Origin: Lachnospiraceae bacterium
GTDB lineage: Bacteria; Bacillota; Clostridia; Lachnospirales; Lachnospiraceae
Direction of reading: 5' to 3'
Length of the DNA: 64,000 bases
Assembly (NCBI GenBank): GCA_011959805.1
Contig: BLMC01000004.1
Span: 1 to 64,000 of the forward strand
Positions 7,386 through 15,492 of this stretch are shown here, piece after piece (position 1 is the first letter of the stretch; every line of letters begins with the position of its first letter). The notes under the pieces are model-generated. The model did not search any database. It was not told the DNA's origin and saw nothing but the letters and a program-made list of their open reading frames with translations. The translations under genes were made by a program, and so were the position numbers.

Positions 7386-9524
7386 ATGTTTTATAACTAT
7401 GGAATTATTCTGATGATAATGATATTTAGCTTGTTGTCTTCTATAGAAATAGATTTTATAAAGACAAGAAAGTACCTTTTTTGGAAATGGTCATTCTATT
7501 TTTGTATAAATTTGTTTCTACTGTCCTCTGTAAAATATTATTTGGGATATCAAAAAGAAAACTTGTTAGAAAGCTTTTGGAATGCAAAATTTATTACATT
7601 GTTGCACTATAGTATTCCGTTGATAGTGGTAGCTGTTGTATTGCCAATTTTGCTAAAATTATTGTTAAGGGAAAACTATATAAAATTGATTTGCTATTTT
7701 GATTCTTCTCTATTTTTTACATTTGTTTTTACATTTTTCTTTGTTCGTAAATTCAATAATCGAGCATTTTGTATTGCGTTTATGTTGGCGATAATCATGG
7801 TTATAGTAGCAATTATTTTGGGAAGGATGAAATCAGATTGTCTGATCGATTTCAATAAAGACGCAGTCAAGAAAAAACTAAAAAAAATCTTACCAATTTT
7901 ATTATATTATCTGGTAACAGTGGTGATTTTTACGCCGAATGAACTTTACCTAAATAATGCGACAGATTTTCCTCTGTCATATGGGTATTTCTTTACAAAA
8001 TTGTTATTGTCAGGGGTGGTTGTAGTTCTGGCATTAATAGCAGGAATGATACTATATTTTAATGAAGAGCATCTAAATTTATGTTTATTTTTTATATTTG
8101 CTTTTTTGACTGTGGGATATATTCAAGGATTACTTTTGAATGGAAATATGGGTGTTTTAGACGGGACAGGAAGTAATGTATATAACAAGGGGACCATAAT
8201 TATCAATATTATTGTCTGGTTTGTATTGATAGGGATATTTGTCTTTGTTGCATGGAGAAAACGTGTATTTTTTGAAAAACTAATGAGGGTTGTAAGCATT
8301 TGGATTTTGCTGATTCAGATAGTGACGCTTGGAACAATTTTTATCACCGCCAAGGAAATCACATCGAAAGACGAGATGGTTTTGCTAACAGAAGGTATGC
8401 TTGATATCGGGCAAAAGGACAATATTATTATCTTTGTTTTGGACAAGTTTGACGGAACTTATGTCGATGAAATATTAGAACAAGACCAAAACTTTTTTGA
8501 GCCTTTAAATGACTTTGTGTTTTATAATAATGCGGCAAGTTTATTTAGTCCAACATATGACAGCATTCCCTTTTTGCTCACTGGAACGACATATGATGAA
8601 GATAGTCATATAGATTATGTACAATATGCATATGATGGTAATAATTTATTGACGGATATTAGTGATGCCGGCTATGATATCGGTGTATATACCGATAAGC
8701 GGTATGTTGTAGAACAGATGAAAGACAGGATATCTAATTATGAAGAAGGCGTGCAAAGAACATGTAGTATGAAGGATTTGTTTTCTTTGATGAAACAGTG
8801 CTCTATGTACAAGATGGCTCCTTTCGTCGCCAAATATTATTATATTTATGATACAAGTGATATTGCGTTGTTGGCTGTAAATGATAAAATAGTAAATATA
8901 GAGGATGATTTGCCATTTTATCATAAACTGATAAGAGAGGGGTTGGGACTCTCCGAAAACAATACAGAGAGTGTATTTCGTTTTATTCATATGCATGGTG
9001 GACATCCACCCTATATTATGACAGAGGATTTTCAACATATTGCATATGATTATAGGAGAGATGAACATTGGGGAAGTGGTGTTTCACAGCGAAAGGGCGC
9101 TATGAAAATTGTATATGAATATATTAACCAGATGAAAAAACTTGGAAAGTATGATGATGCACTTATTGTTATTACTGCGGATCATGGGATCACAGAAGAA
9201 TTGTGTGATGCTGATGGAAATATGGAAAAAGTTTCCTTTCCTATTTTATTTGTCAAAGAGCCCTATGATTCTCATGAAAATATGATGATTAGTAGCACTC
9301 CAGTGTGTCATGAAGACTTGATTGCAACTATTAGAAAAAAGATTGGAATCTCTGTTGCGGACAGAACACTAAAGGAGATTGATGCGGATGAGAAAAGAGT
9401 GCGCTGCATGTATATTTCAACTCCAGATGTACTTGAAAAGTTTGAGATAGATGGAGAGATTGACAAAGTAGATAATTGGAGATTCCTGTATAAAAAACGA
9501 AAAGAATTAGAGACTACACATTAA
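7386..9524 (+). CDS. Membrane sulfatase / LTA-synthase-like phosphotransferase or hydrolase
   Basis: The 712-residue protein has an N-terminal half with about nine to ten hydrophobic segments (1-340) and a C-terminal extracytoplasmic alkaline-phosphatase-superfamily domain (about 344-690). Visible motifs are IIFVLDKFDGT near 345 (metal-binding aspartates), SPTYDSIP near 388 with a candidate threonine nucleophile, TADHG near 596 (Asp-His metal ligands) and CHEDL further on. Proteins of this layout (LtaS, OpgB, EptA types) move phosphoglycerol or phosphoethanolamine groups outside the membrane. In an AEP operon it could transfer or remove a phospho- or phosphonoalcohol group (inference). A GGGAGGA site precedes the ATG. 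Confidence 0.82.
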   Translation: MFYNYGIILMIMIFSLLSSIEIDFIKTRKYLFWKWSFYFCINLFLLSSVKYYLGYQKENLLESFWNAKFITLLHYSIPLIVVAVVLPILLKLLLRENYIKLICYFDSSLFFTFVFTFFFVRKFNNRAFCIAFMLAIIMVIVAIILGRMKSDCLIDFNKDAVKKKLKKILPILLYYLVTVVIFTPNELYLNNATDFPLSYGYFFTKLLLSGVVVVLALIAGMILYFNEEHLNLCLFFIFAFLTVGYIQGLLLNGNMGVLDGTGSNVYNKGTIIINIIVWFVLIGIFVFVAWRKRVFFEKLMRVVSIWILLIQIVTLGTIFITAKEITSKDEMVLLTEGMLDIGQKDNIIIFVLDKFDGTYVDEILEQDQNFFEPLNDFVFYNNAASLFSPTYDSIPFLLTGTTYDEDSHIDYVQYAYDGNNLLTDISDAGYDIGVYTDKRYVVEQMKDRISNYEEGVQRTCSMKDLFSLMKQCSMYKMAPFVAKYYYIYDTSDIALLAVNDKIVNIEDDLPFYHKLIREGLGLSENNTESVFRFIHMHGGHPPYIMTEDFQHIAYDYRRDEHWGSGVSQRKGAMKIVYEYINQMKKLGKYDDALIVITADHGITEELCDADGNMEKVSFPILFVKEPYDSHENMMISSTPVCHEDLIATIRKKIGISVADRTLKEIDADEKRVRCMYISTPDVLEKFEIDGEIDKVDNWRFLYKKRKELETTH

Positions 9525-9565
9525 CGATGAAAGCTGGGTATCGTGTATGGAAGGAAGTAACGAAA

Positions 9566-10552
9566 ATGGATTGCAGTAGACAGAACGGTATACTCTATAT
9601 TGTCATTCCTTGTTTTAATGAGGAGGAGGCATTGGCTTCTTCTTCGTTAAAACTTTTAGAGAAACTGCATGAACTGGTAAGGAGTGAAATGATTTCCCAA
9701 CAAAGCAAAATTGTGTTTGTGGATGATGGCTCTGCGGACAGGACATGGGAAATAATACAAGATTTATATAATAAAAATGAAGAGATTATTGGACTTCGTT
9801 TTGCACATAATAGAGGACATCAGAATGCGATTTTGGCTGGAATGATGTACTCTGTAAAATATTGTGATTTTACTATAACAATAGATGCAGATTTACAGCA
9901 AGATATCAATGCGATGGAGGATTTTATTCGAGCGTATTTGGATGGCAACGAAGTTGTGTATGGTGTTCGTAATTCCAGAAATACAGATGGTTTTTTCAAA
10001 AAACTTTCTGCTACATTATTCTATAAAACAATGAGGATTATGGATTGTGATATCTATGAGAATTCAGCAGACTACCGCCTTATGAGTAAGAAAGCATTGC
10101 AGGCATTATCAGAATATGATGAAGTAAATTTATTTCTTCGTGGAATTATACCAGATATTGGACTGAAGTCTTCTATTGTACATTTTGAAGTATTTCCGCG
10201 GATGCAAGGAGAATCCAAGTATTCTTTATCAAAAATGTTTACATTGGCAGTCGATGGAATTACATCTTTTAGCATCAAACCAATTCGGATGGTTTTTATG
10301 ATGGGTATATTAGCGTTGCTAGTAGGATTTTTTATGATTATACACATTGTCTATGAACACTATTTTGGGTATACCGTCAGTGGATGGTCTTCTATATTAA
10401 TGTCCATCTGGGTGCTTGGAGGGGCAGTTTTGTTATCACTTGGTATTATCGGAGAATATGTAGGAAGAAATTATTTAGAAACAAAACATCGTCCTAAATA
10501 TTATTTCTGGGAGATTCTTTCGAGAGACGAAAGGGGGGAAGATAGTGAGTGA
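9566..10552 (+). CDS. GT2 polyprenyl-phosphate glycosyltransferase (GtrB/DPM1/ArnC-like)
   Basis: About 328 residues. A GT-A domain with VIPCFNEEE, FVDDGSADRTWE and TIDADLQQD (the DxD-type motif) is followed by two C-terminal transmembrane segments and the GRNYLETKHRPKY tail common in GtrB-like enzymes. These make polyprenyl-phosphate-linked sugars used by membrane GT-C transferases. An ATG at 9527 would add 13 residues but has no ribosome binding site; the ATG at 9566 has AAGGAAG at good spacing, so I chose it. The end overlaps the next gene by eight bases. Sugar specificity is not readable. Confidence 0.88.
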   Translation: MDCSRQNGILYIVIPCFNEEEALASSSLKLLEKLHELVRSEMISQQSKIVFVDDGSADRTWEIIQDLYNKNEEIIGLRFAHNRGHQNAILAGMMYSVKYCDFTITIDADLQQDINAMEDFIRAYLDGNEVVYGVRNSRNTDGFFKKLSATLFYKTMRIMDCDIYENSADYRLMSKKALQALSEYDEVNLFLRGIIPDIGLKSSIVHFEVFPRMQGESKYSLSKMFTLAVDGITSFSIKPIRMVFMMGILALLVGFFMIIHIVYEHYFGYTVSGWSSILMSIWVLGGAVLLSLGIIGEYVGRNYLETKHRPKYYFWEILSRDERGEDSE

Positions 10553-11690
10553 GAGCACATCATATGACAAAATAATTATTGGTGCTGGTCTCTATGGCCT
10601 TTATTCTGCTTATTTCTGCGCAAAACGTGGGCAGCATGTGTTGGTTTTGGAGTGTGATAAAGGGCCTTTTCAGCGGGCAACTTATATCAATCAGGCTAGA
10701 GTACATCAGGGATATCACTATCCACGCTCTCTCTCTACAGCTATGAAGTCAGCAGGATACTTTGCCCGATTTAATGAGGATTATAGTTTTTGTATTAATC
10801 GGGAGTTTCAGAAAGTATATGCCACATCCAGTGAATACTCGTGGTCTGATGGAACGCAGTTTAAAAAGTTTTGCGCGGCAGCACAAATTCCATGTGAGGA
10901 GTTGTGTCCAGAAAAATTTTTTCAGAAAGGCATGTGCGACGGGGCATTTTTGACGCGAGAATACACATATGATGCCATGATTTTAAAGGATTTTTTTATG
11001 GAACAGCTGGAATCAGTGAGCAGTTTGGCTAAGATCCATTTCGAGGTGAAGATTGAAAGGATTGAAAAGACACAAGATGCATATGAACTGTATGTAAGAG
11101 AAGGGCAGGAAATAGTAAAATACAGGACAAATTTTGTGCTCAATGCAACGTATGCTTCCACAAACCAAATTCTTGATATGCTTGGGTATGATAAGTTTGG
11201 CATCAAATATGAGTTGTGCGAGATTATACTCTGCGAGGTAAATGATAAGTTGAGAGAGTATGGATTTACTGTGATGGATGGCCCCTTTTTCTCCATTATG
11301 CCGTTTGGAAAAACAGGTATGCACTCACTTACTTCTGTGACGTTTACGCCGCATGAGACAAGTTATGATGCGGTGCCACGGTTTGCTTGTCAGACGGACA
11401 GTGATGGATATTGTAACAGCGAACATCTTGGCAATTGTAACAATTGCAAGGCAAAACCGCGAACAGCATTTCCCTATATGGCGAATCTTGCGCGCAAATA
11501 TTTGCAAAAGGAGTATGCATTTACGTATAAGGAATCTCTATTTTCTATGAAACCGATTCTTATGAGTTCAGAGATTGATGATTCAAGACCGACAGTTGTT
11601 CGCACGTATTCTGTTAATCCAACGTTTGTGGGTGTTTTGTCAGGAAAGATTAATACTGTGTATGATTTAGATGAAATCCTATCTGCGTAA
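10545..11690 (+). CDS. FAD-dependent oxidoreductase (DAO-like)
   Basis: A 381-residue flavoprotein with an N-terminal dinucleotide-binding fold, IIIGAGLYGLYSAYFCA followed by VLVLE, as in the D-amino-acid-oxidase family. The segment TYINQARVHQGYHYPRS and a C-terminal NCNNCKAKPR stretch may contribute to substrate binding or a structural cysteine cluster. The start is GTG with GGGGGGAA just upstream, overlapping the preceding glycosyltransferase. Its location among glycosyltransferases and sugar-modifying enzymes suggests it oxidises a sugar or lipid-linked intermediate, but no substrate can be assigned. The family call is secure; the role is not. Confidence 0.82.
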   Translation: MSESTSYDKIIIGAGLYGLYSAYFCAKRGQHVLVLECDKGPFQRATYINQARVHQGYHYPRSLSTAMKSAGYFARFNEDYSFCINREFQKVYATSSEYSWSDGTQFKKFCAAAQIPCEELCPEKFFQKGMCDGAFLTREYTYDAMILKDFFMEQLESVSSLAKIHFEVKIERIEKTQDAYELYVREGQEIVKYRTNFVLNATYASTNQILDMLGYDKFGIKYELCEIILCEVNDKLREYGFTVMDGPFFSIMPFGKTGMHSLTSVTFTPHETSYDAVPRFACQTDSDGYCNSEHLGNCNNCKAKPRTAFPYMANLARKYLQKEYAFTYKESLFSMKPILMSSEIDDSRPTVVRTYSVNPTFVGVLSGKINTVYDLDEILSA

Positions 11691-11870
11691 TATGCAATCT
11701 CGCCATAAATTTTAATTGTAGGTGTGCGAATTGACTCTAAGCTGACTTGCCCATCATCACAAGAATACCAACGACATTCTTGAATGCAATTTGGGCGATG
11801 AAAAATAGTATAAAATTTGAATACTCGACGAGGCAAGTATATAGGAGTTAAAGTGAGGAAATAAAAATAC
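11691..11870. repeat. Intergenic copy A of a dispersed hairpin repeat (minus orientation)
   Basis: This gene-free stretch carries a CAAGAAT/ATTCTTG hairpin at 11760-11782. Read on the minus strand it matches the element at 22827-22906: after the hairpin, a 19-base block (here 11715-11733) agrees at 16 positions with 22888-22906. The distance from hairpin to block differs by nine bases between copies. It separates the FAD oxidoreductase gene from the next glycosyltransferase. It may be a mobile or regulatory intergenic repeat or a relic of a short coding sequence. Confidence 0.6.
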
Positions 11871-12803
11871 ATGACAAGTAAAGAAAAAAATTTTATATCG
11901 GCGGTAATTTATGTTCATAATGATACAGAACGGATTGAAAAATTCTTGCAAACAGTGGTGCAAGTATTGGAAGAGCATTTTGAACATTCGGAAGTTATCT
12001 GTGTCAATGATTATTCGCAGGATAATAGCGTAGATGTGATAAAATCGATAGGAAGTAAGGCGAAAAATACCACAGTGACAATTTTAAATATGAGTTATTT
12101 TCATGGGGTTGAACTTGCGATGAATGCAGGAATGGATTTGGCGATTGGGGATTTTGTATTGGAGTTTGATATGTGCTTGTTAGATTTTGAGCCGATGGAA
12201 ATAATCAAGGTTTATCAAAAATCTCTAAAAGGATTTGATATTGTAAGTGCCTCGCCCAATCAAAGGCAACGATTTACTTCGGAACTCTTTTATAAGGTGT
12301 TTAATCGATTTACCAATTTTTCTTATCGAATTGGTACAGAACGGTTTCGAGTGTTGAGTCGACGAGTAATTAACCGCATAAGCAATATGAATAAATCAGT
12401 ACCTTATCGAAAGGCGGTATATGCGAATTGCGGCTTGAAAACTGCAAATATGAAATATCAGGTTATTGGAAAACAGAGGATGAAACAGGACCAAGATGAG
12501 CGTAAGTATCGCACTGATTTAGCGGTGAATAGCATGATTCTTTTTACAGGACTAGGGTATCGATTTTCGGTTACGATGACAGTGATTATGATGTTGGTTG
12601 CTATCTTTGTCGCTGTTTACTCAGCAGTAATATATTTATTTAGCACACCGGTTGCAGGGTGGACAACAACAATATTCTTTATGTCCTTTGCCTTTTTTGG
12701 ACTGTTTGGGATTCTGACAGTGATTATAAAGTATCTTCAGATTTTAGTCGATTTAATATTTAAACGAAGGAAATACAGTTTCGAGAGTATAGAAAAGTTA
12801 TAG
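11871..12803 (+). CDS. Divergent GT2 glycosyltransferase with C-terminal membrane segments
   Basis: A 310-residue protein laid out like DPM1/GtrB enzymes: a GT-A domain (about 1-220) and two transmembrane segments (about 225-290). The family motifs are altered: VIYVHNDTE replaces the usual nucleotide-binding start, VNDYSQDNS replaces VDDGSxD, and EFDMCLLD stands where DADLQ is expected. The metal-binding site may therefore be degenerate or specialised. The start ATG follows GTGAGG. It precedes the SDR and isomerase genes. It is a probable transferase or a partner of the preceding GtrB-like enzyme. Confidence 0.75.
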   Translation: MTSKEKNFISAVIYVHNDTERIEKFLQTVVQVLEEHFEHSEVICVNDYSQDNSVDVIKSIGSKAKNTTVTILNMSYFHGVELAMNAGMDLAIGDFVLEFDMCLLDFEPMEIIKVYQKSLKGFDIVSASPNQRQRFTSELFYKVFNRFTNFSYRIGTERFRVLSRRVINRISNMNKSVPYRKAVYANCGLKTANMKYQVIGKQRMKQDQDERKYRTDLAVNSMILFTGLGYRFSVTMTVIMMLVAIFVAVYSAVIYLFSTPVAGWTTTIFFMSFAFFGLFGILTVIIKYLQILVDLIFKRRKYSFESIEKL

Positions 12804-12814
12804 GAGGAACAGAT

Positions 12815-13795
12815 ATGGTAGCATTGGTAGGTTATACTGGATTTGTAGGAAGCAATCTGTATGCAAGAGCGAGGAATCGCATTAAGGGTGTGTACAATTC
12901 ACAGAACATAGAGAAAGCTTATGGTCTTGAGCCAGAGGTACTCATTTACGCGGGGGTACGTGCAGAAAAATATCTTGCAAACAATGCGCCAGAACGAGAT
13001 CTGGAACAGATTTTGCAGGCGGAGAAAAACATTAAGGCAATCAATCCACAGCGCCTTGTGCTAATCTCTACCATAGATGTCTACAATAATCCTGTGGGAG
13101 TGGATGAGAAGGATTCTCCTTTGATGGATGGAAAGGGCAACAAAGAATATCGTTTTGAGCCGTATGGACTAAATCGTTATTATCTGGAGCAGTGGGTGCG
13201 CAAAAATTATCCAAATGCGTTGATTGTGCGGCTGCCAGCACTTTATGGTTATAATATTAAGAAAAATTTTATTTATGACTATATGAATATAATACCATCT
13301 ATGTTAAAGAAAGAAAAGTATCTTGAATTAAAAGTTTTGGAGAAGACAGAAGATGCGATTCGCTTAGAAGATTGCTATGAGGCAGCAGGAAATGGATTTT
13401 ATCGATGTGTAAAACTTGATTGGGAGAAAAGGGAGCTTTTAAAGAGAAAGTTTAAGAAACTAGGATTTACAGCGCTGAATTTTACAGACAGTCGCAGTAC
13501 ATTTCAATTTTATTCGTTGGGGCGGTTGTGGGAAGATATTCAAACGGCATTGAATGAAGATATAACGTATTTTAATATTGCTACGGAGCCTGTTTCCGCA
13601 GCAGAAGTATATAAGGCATTGACAGGAGATGTCTTTAAGAATGAGTTGAAGAAAACACCAGTAAAGTATGATTTCAGAACTACATACGCAGCAAAGTTTG
13701 GCGGTAAAGATGGATATCTTTGTAGCAAGGAAGCAGTTCTGACAGATATCAAGATGTTTGTAAATCATATGATTAAAGAGGGTGAACAAAGATGA
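12815..13795 (+). CDS. NAD(P)-dependent epimerase/dehydratase-like SDR protein
   Basis: This 326-residue extended SDR begins VALVGYTGFVGSN, a Rossmann GxxGxxG-type nucleotide site. Y117 lies in PYGLNRYYLE, so the canonical YxxxK catalytic lysine is an arginine (R121); the tyrosine and an upstream ISTIDVY serine/threonine are present. Such proteins reduce, epimerise or dehydrate nucleotide sugars. TAGGAGGA precedes the ATG, and the 3' end overlaps the next gene (ATGA). Placement suggests it acts with the isomerase-like gene that follows in making an unusual sugar or polyol. Whether the lysine change alters activity is unknown. Confidence 0.8.
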   Translation: MVALVGYTGFVGSNLYARARNRIKGVYNSQNIEKAYGLEPEVLIYAGVRAEKYLANNAPERDLEQILQAEKNIKAINPQRLVLISTIDVYNNPVGVDEKDSPLMDGKGNKEYRFEPYGLNRYYLEQWVRKNYPNALIVRLPALYGYNIKKNFIYDYMNIIPSMLKKEKYLELKVLEKTEDAIRLEDCYEAAGNGFYRCVKLDWEKRELLKRKFKKLGFTALNFTDSRSTFQFYSLGRLWEDIQTALNEDITYFNIATEPVSAAEVYKALTGDVFKNELKKTPVKYDFRTTYAAKFGGKDGYLCSKEAVLTDIKMFVNHMIKEGEQR

Positions 13796-14610
13796 AGCTT
13801 TCAATTTCCAATATTGCATGGACGGCAGAAGAAGATGAAAAAATGTATGCGTTGATGCACAGATATGGGTACAGTGGACTTGAAATTGCACCGACACATT
13901 TTTTTGCAGAGCCATATCGCGATTTGGAATCAGTCAAGAAATGGAGACAGGAGAGCTTTGCAAAGGAGGGTTTTGTAATTTCTTCCATGCAATCTATTTG
14001 GTATGGCAGAACAGAAGCACTCTTTGCAAATGCTGTCCAACGAAAGGCACTTTTTGCATATACCCAAAAAGCGATTGATTTTGCAGAGGCAATACAGTGT
14101 ACAAATCTTGTGTTTGGAAGCCCTAAAAACCGAGTAATTCCTAACCCAGATAACAAACAGCTTTGGCAGCAGGGAGTACAATTTTTCCGAGAAATTGGAG
14201 ATTATGCCTATACAAAACAAGCTGTGATTGCTATGGAAGCGAATCCGCCTATTTATAATACGAATTATATCAATACAACAAAAGAGGCTATTGCGCTTAT
14301 TGAGGAGGTTGCGTCAGAGGGATTTCAACTCAATTTAGACCTTGGCACAATGATTGAGGCAAAAGAGTCAGTGGATGTGTTGGAAGGTTGTGAGAAGCGA
14401 ATCCATCATGTGCATCTTAGCGAACCCTTTTTGCGGCCAATTGTTATAGACAGTAGCCGAAGACAATTTCATCGAGAAATAGCGGCCTTTTTGCGGGAAA
14501 AGGAGTACCAGGGATATGTGTCTGTAGAAATGGGAAAGACGCAAGAAGGTATCGATCGGATTTCTCTACTCGAAGAAATTTTGGCATATGGAAGGGAGAT
14601 ATTTGGATGA
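13792..14610 (+). CDS. Sugar phosphate isomerase/epimerase-like TIM-barrel protein
   Basis: The 272-residue protein matches the xylose-isomerase-like/AP-endonuclease-2 barrel. Likely metal or catalytic residues occur in IAMEANPPIYN, LNLDLGTM and HHVHLSEP, and the C terminus has YVSVEMGK, the usual last-strand glutamate. Members isomerise or epimerise sugars and inositols. It overlaps both neighbours by four bases, so it is translationally coupled to the SDR upstream and the glycosyltransferase downstream. This supports a shared pathway to a modified sugar, with the product unknown. Confidence 0.83.
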   Translation: MKLSISNIAWTAEEDEKMYALMHRYGYSGLEIAPTHFFAEPYRDLESVKKWRQESFAKEGFVISSMQSIWYGRTEALFANAVQRKALFAYTQKAIDFAEAIQCTNLVFGSPKNRVIPNPDNKQLWQQGVQFFREIGDYAYTKQAVIAMEANPPIYNTNYINTTKEAIALIEEVASEGFQLNLDLGTMIEAKESVDVLEGCEKRIHHVHLSEPFLRPIVIDSSRRQFHREIAAFLREKEYQGYVSVEMGKTQEGIDRISLLEEILAYGREIFG

Positions 14611-15404
14611 TAGAAGGTGGACGAACGGGGGTCCCGAATTTTTTGTGTGCGGAATACGCTCCAAAGACGAAGGATTATGTGGTGTTGATTCCTGTTATCA
14701 ATGAAGGCGAGCGTATCTTAAAAGAGCTTTATCGCGCATATCGACATCATATTGCAGACTGTGCAGATCTTGTAATCTGTGATGGTGGCTCGACCGATGG
14801 CAGTATGGAAGAACGAAAATTAAAGAAGCTTCAAGTAAATACTCTGTTGACAAAAAAGGATATTGGAAAGCAGGGAGCACAACTGCGCATGGGAATTTAC
14901 TGGGCGCTTGAGAGAGGATATAGGGGCGTGATTACAATTGATGGCAATAACAAGGACAGTATTGAGGATATTCCGCGATTTATCCAGAAGCTTGAGGAAG
15001 GATATGACTTTGTGCAGGGTTCGCGGTTTATTAAAGGTGGAAAAGCGGTCAATACTCCCCCCATACGAAATATTGCAGTGCGTCTAATTCATGCGCCAGT
15101 AATTTCATTGACTGCTGGACAACGTTTTACAGACACAACAAATGCTTATCGGGCATATTCGGCGCGGTATTTGCAGGATAAGCAAGTGGCGCCACTACGG
15201 GATGTATTTATGACTTATGAGCTTTTAGCATATCTTTCTGTCCGCGCAACACAGCTTGGTTACAAAGCATGTGAGATTCCTGTGACACGCGCCTATCCCA
15301 AAAAGGGAAAAACACCTACAAAGATTAGTTTTTGGAAAGGGAATGGAACTCTTCTTAAGATTTTGTTTCAAAATGTTCGTGGAGAATATAATCCAAAATA
15401 CTGA
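14607..15404 (+). CDS. GT2 glycosyltransferase (DPM1/polyprenyl-phosphate type)
   Basis: The 265-residue GT-A protein has YVVLIPVINEGERILKEL, DLVICDGGSTDGS, and TIDGNNKDSIED in place of the usual DxD region, then QGSRFIKGGKAVNTP, a dolichol-phosphate-mannose-synthase-like segment. There are no clear C-terminal transmembrane helices, unlike the GtrB-like enzymes nearby. The start overlaps the isomerase stop (ATGA) and is preceded by GGGAGA. It may charge a polyprenyl-phosphate carrier with the sugar made by the two upstream enzymes (inference). Confidence 0.83.
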   Translation: MIEGGRTGVPNFLCAEYAPKTKDYVVLIPVINEGERILKELYRAYRHHIADCADLVICDGGSTDGSMEERKLKKLQVNTLLTKKDIGKQGAQLRMGIYWALERGYRGVITIDGNNKDSIEDIPRFIQKLEEGYDFVQGSRFIKGGKAVNTPPIRNIAVRLIHAPVISLTAGQRFTDTTNAYRAYSARYLQDKQVAPLRDVFMTYELLAYLSVRATQLGYKACEIPVTRAYPKKGKTPTKISFWKGNGTLLKILFQNVRGEYNPKY

Positions 15405-15422
15405 CAAAAATAGGAGTACAGC

Positions 15423-15452
15423 TTTACAGCATCTTGTGGGGCGTGGTATAAT
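15423..15452 (+). promoter_or_regulatory. Predicted sigma-A promoter with extended -10
   Basis: TTTACA at 15423-15428 and TATAAT at 15447-15452 are separated by 18 bases. TGG immediately before the -10 gives an extended -10 signature. It lies about 40 bases upstream of the polyprenyl glycosylphosphotransferase start at 15493, so a new transcript probably begins here. Confidence 0.6.
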
Positions 15453-15492
15453 GCAGTGGATTGCAGATGGGTTTTGAAGTAGAGGGAATGAA

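Noticed and set aside
9527-9565. Start at 9527 for the GtrB-like gene
   Set aside because: No ribosome binding site precedes it, while ATG 9566 has AAGGAAG at good spacing.
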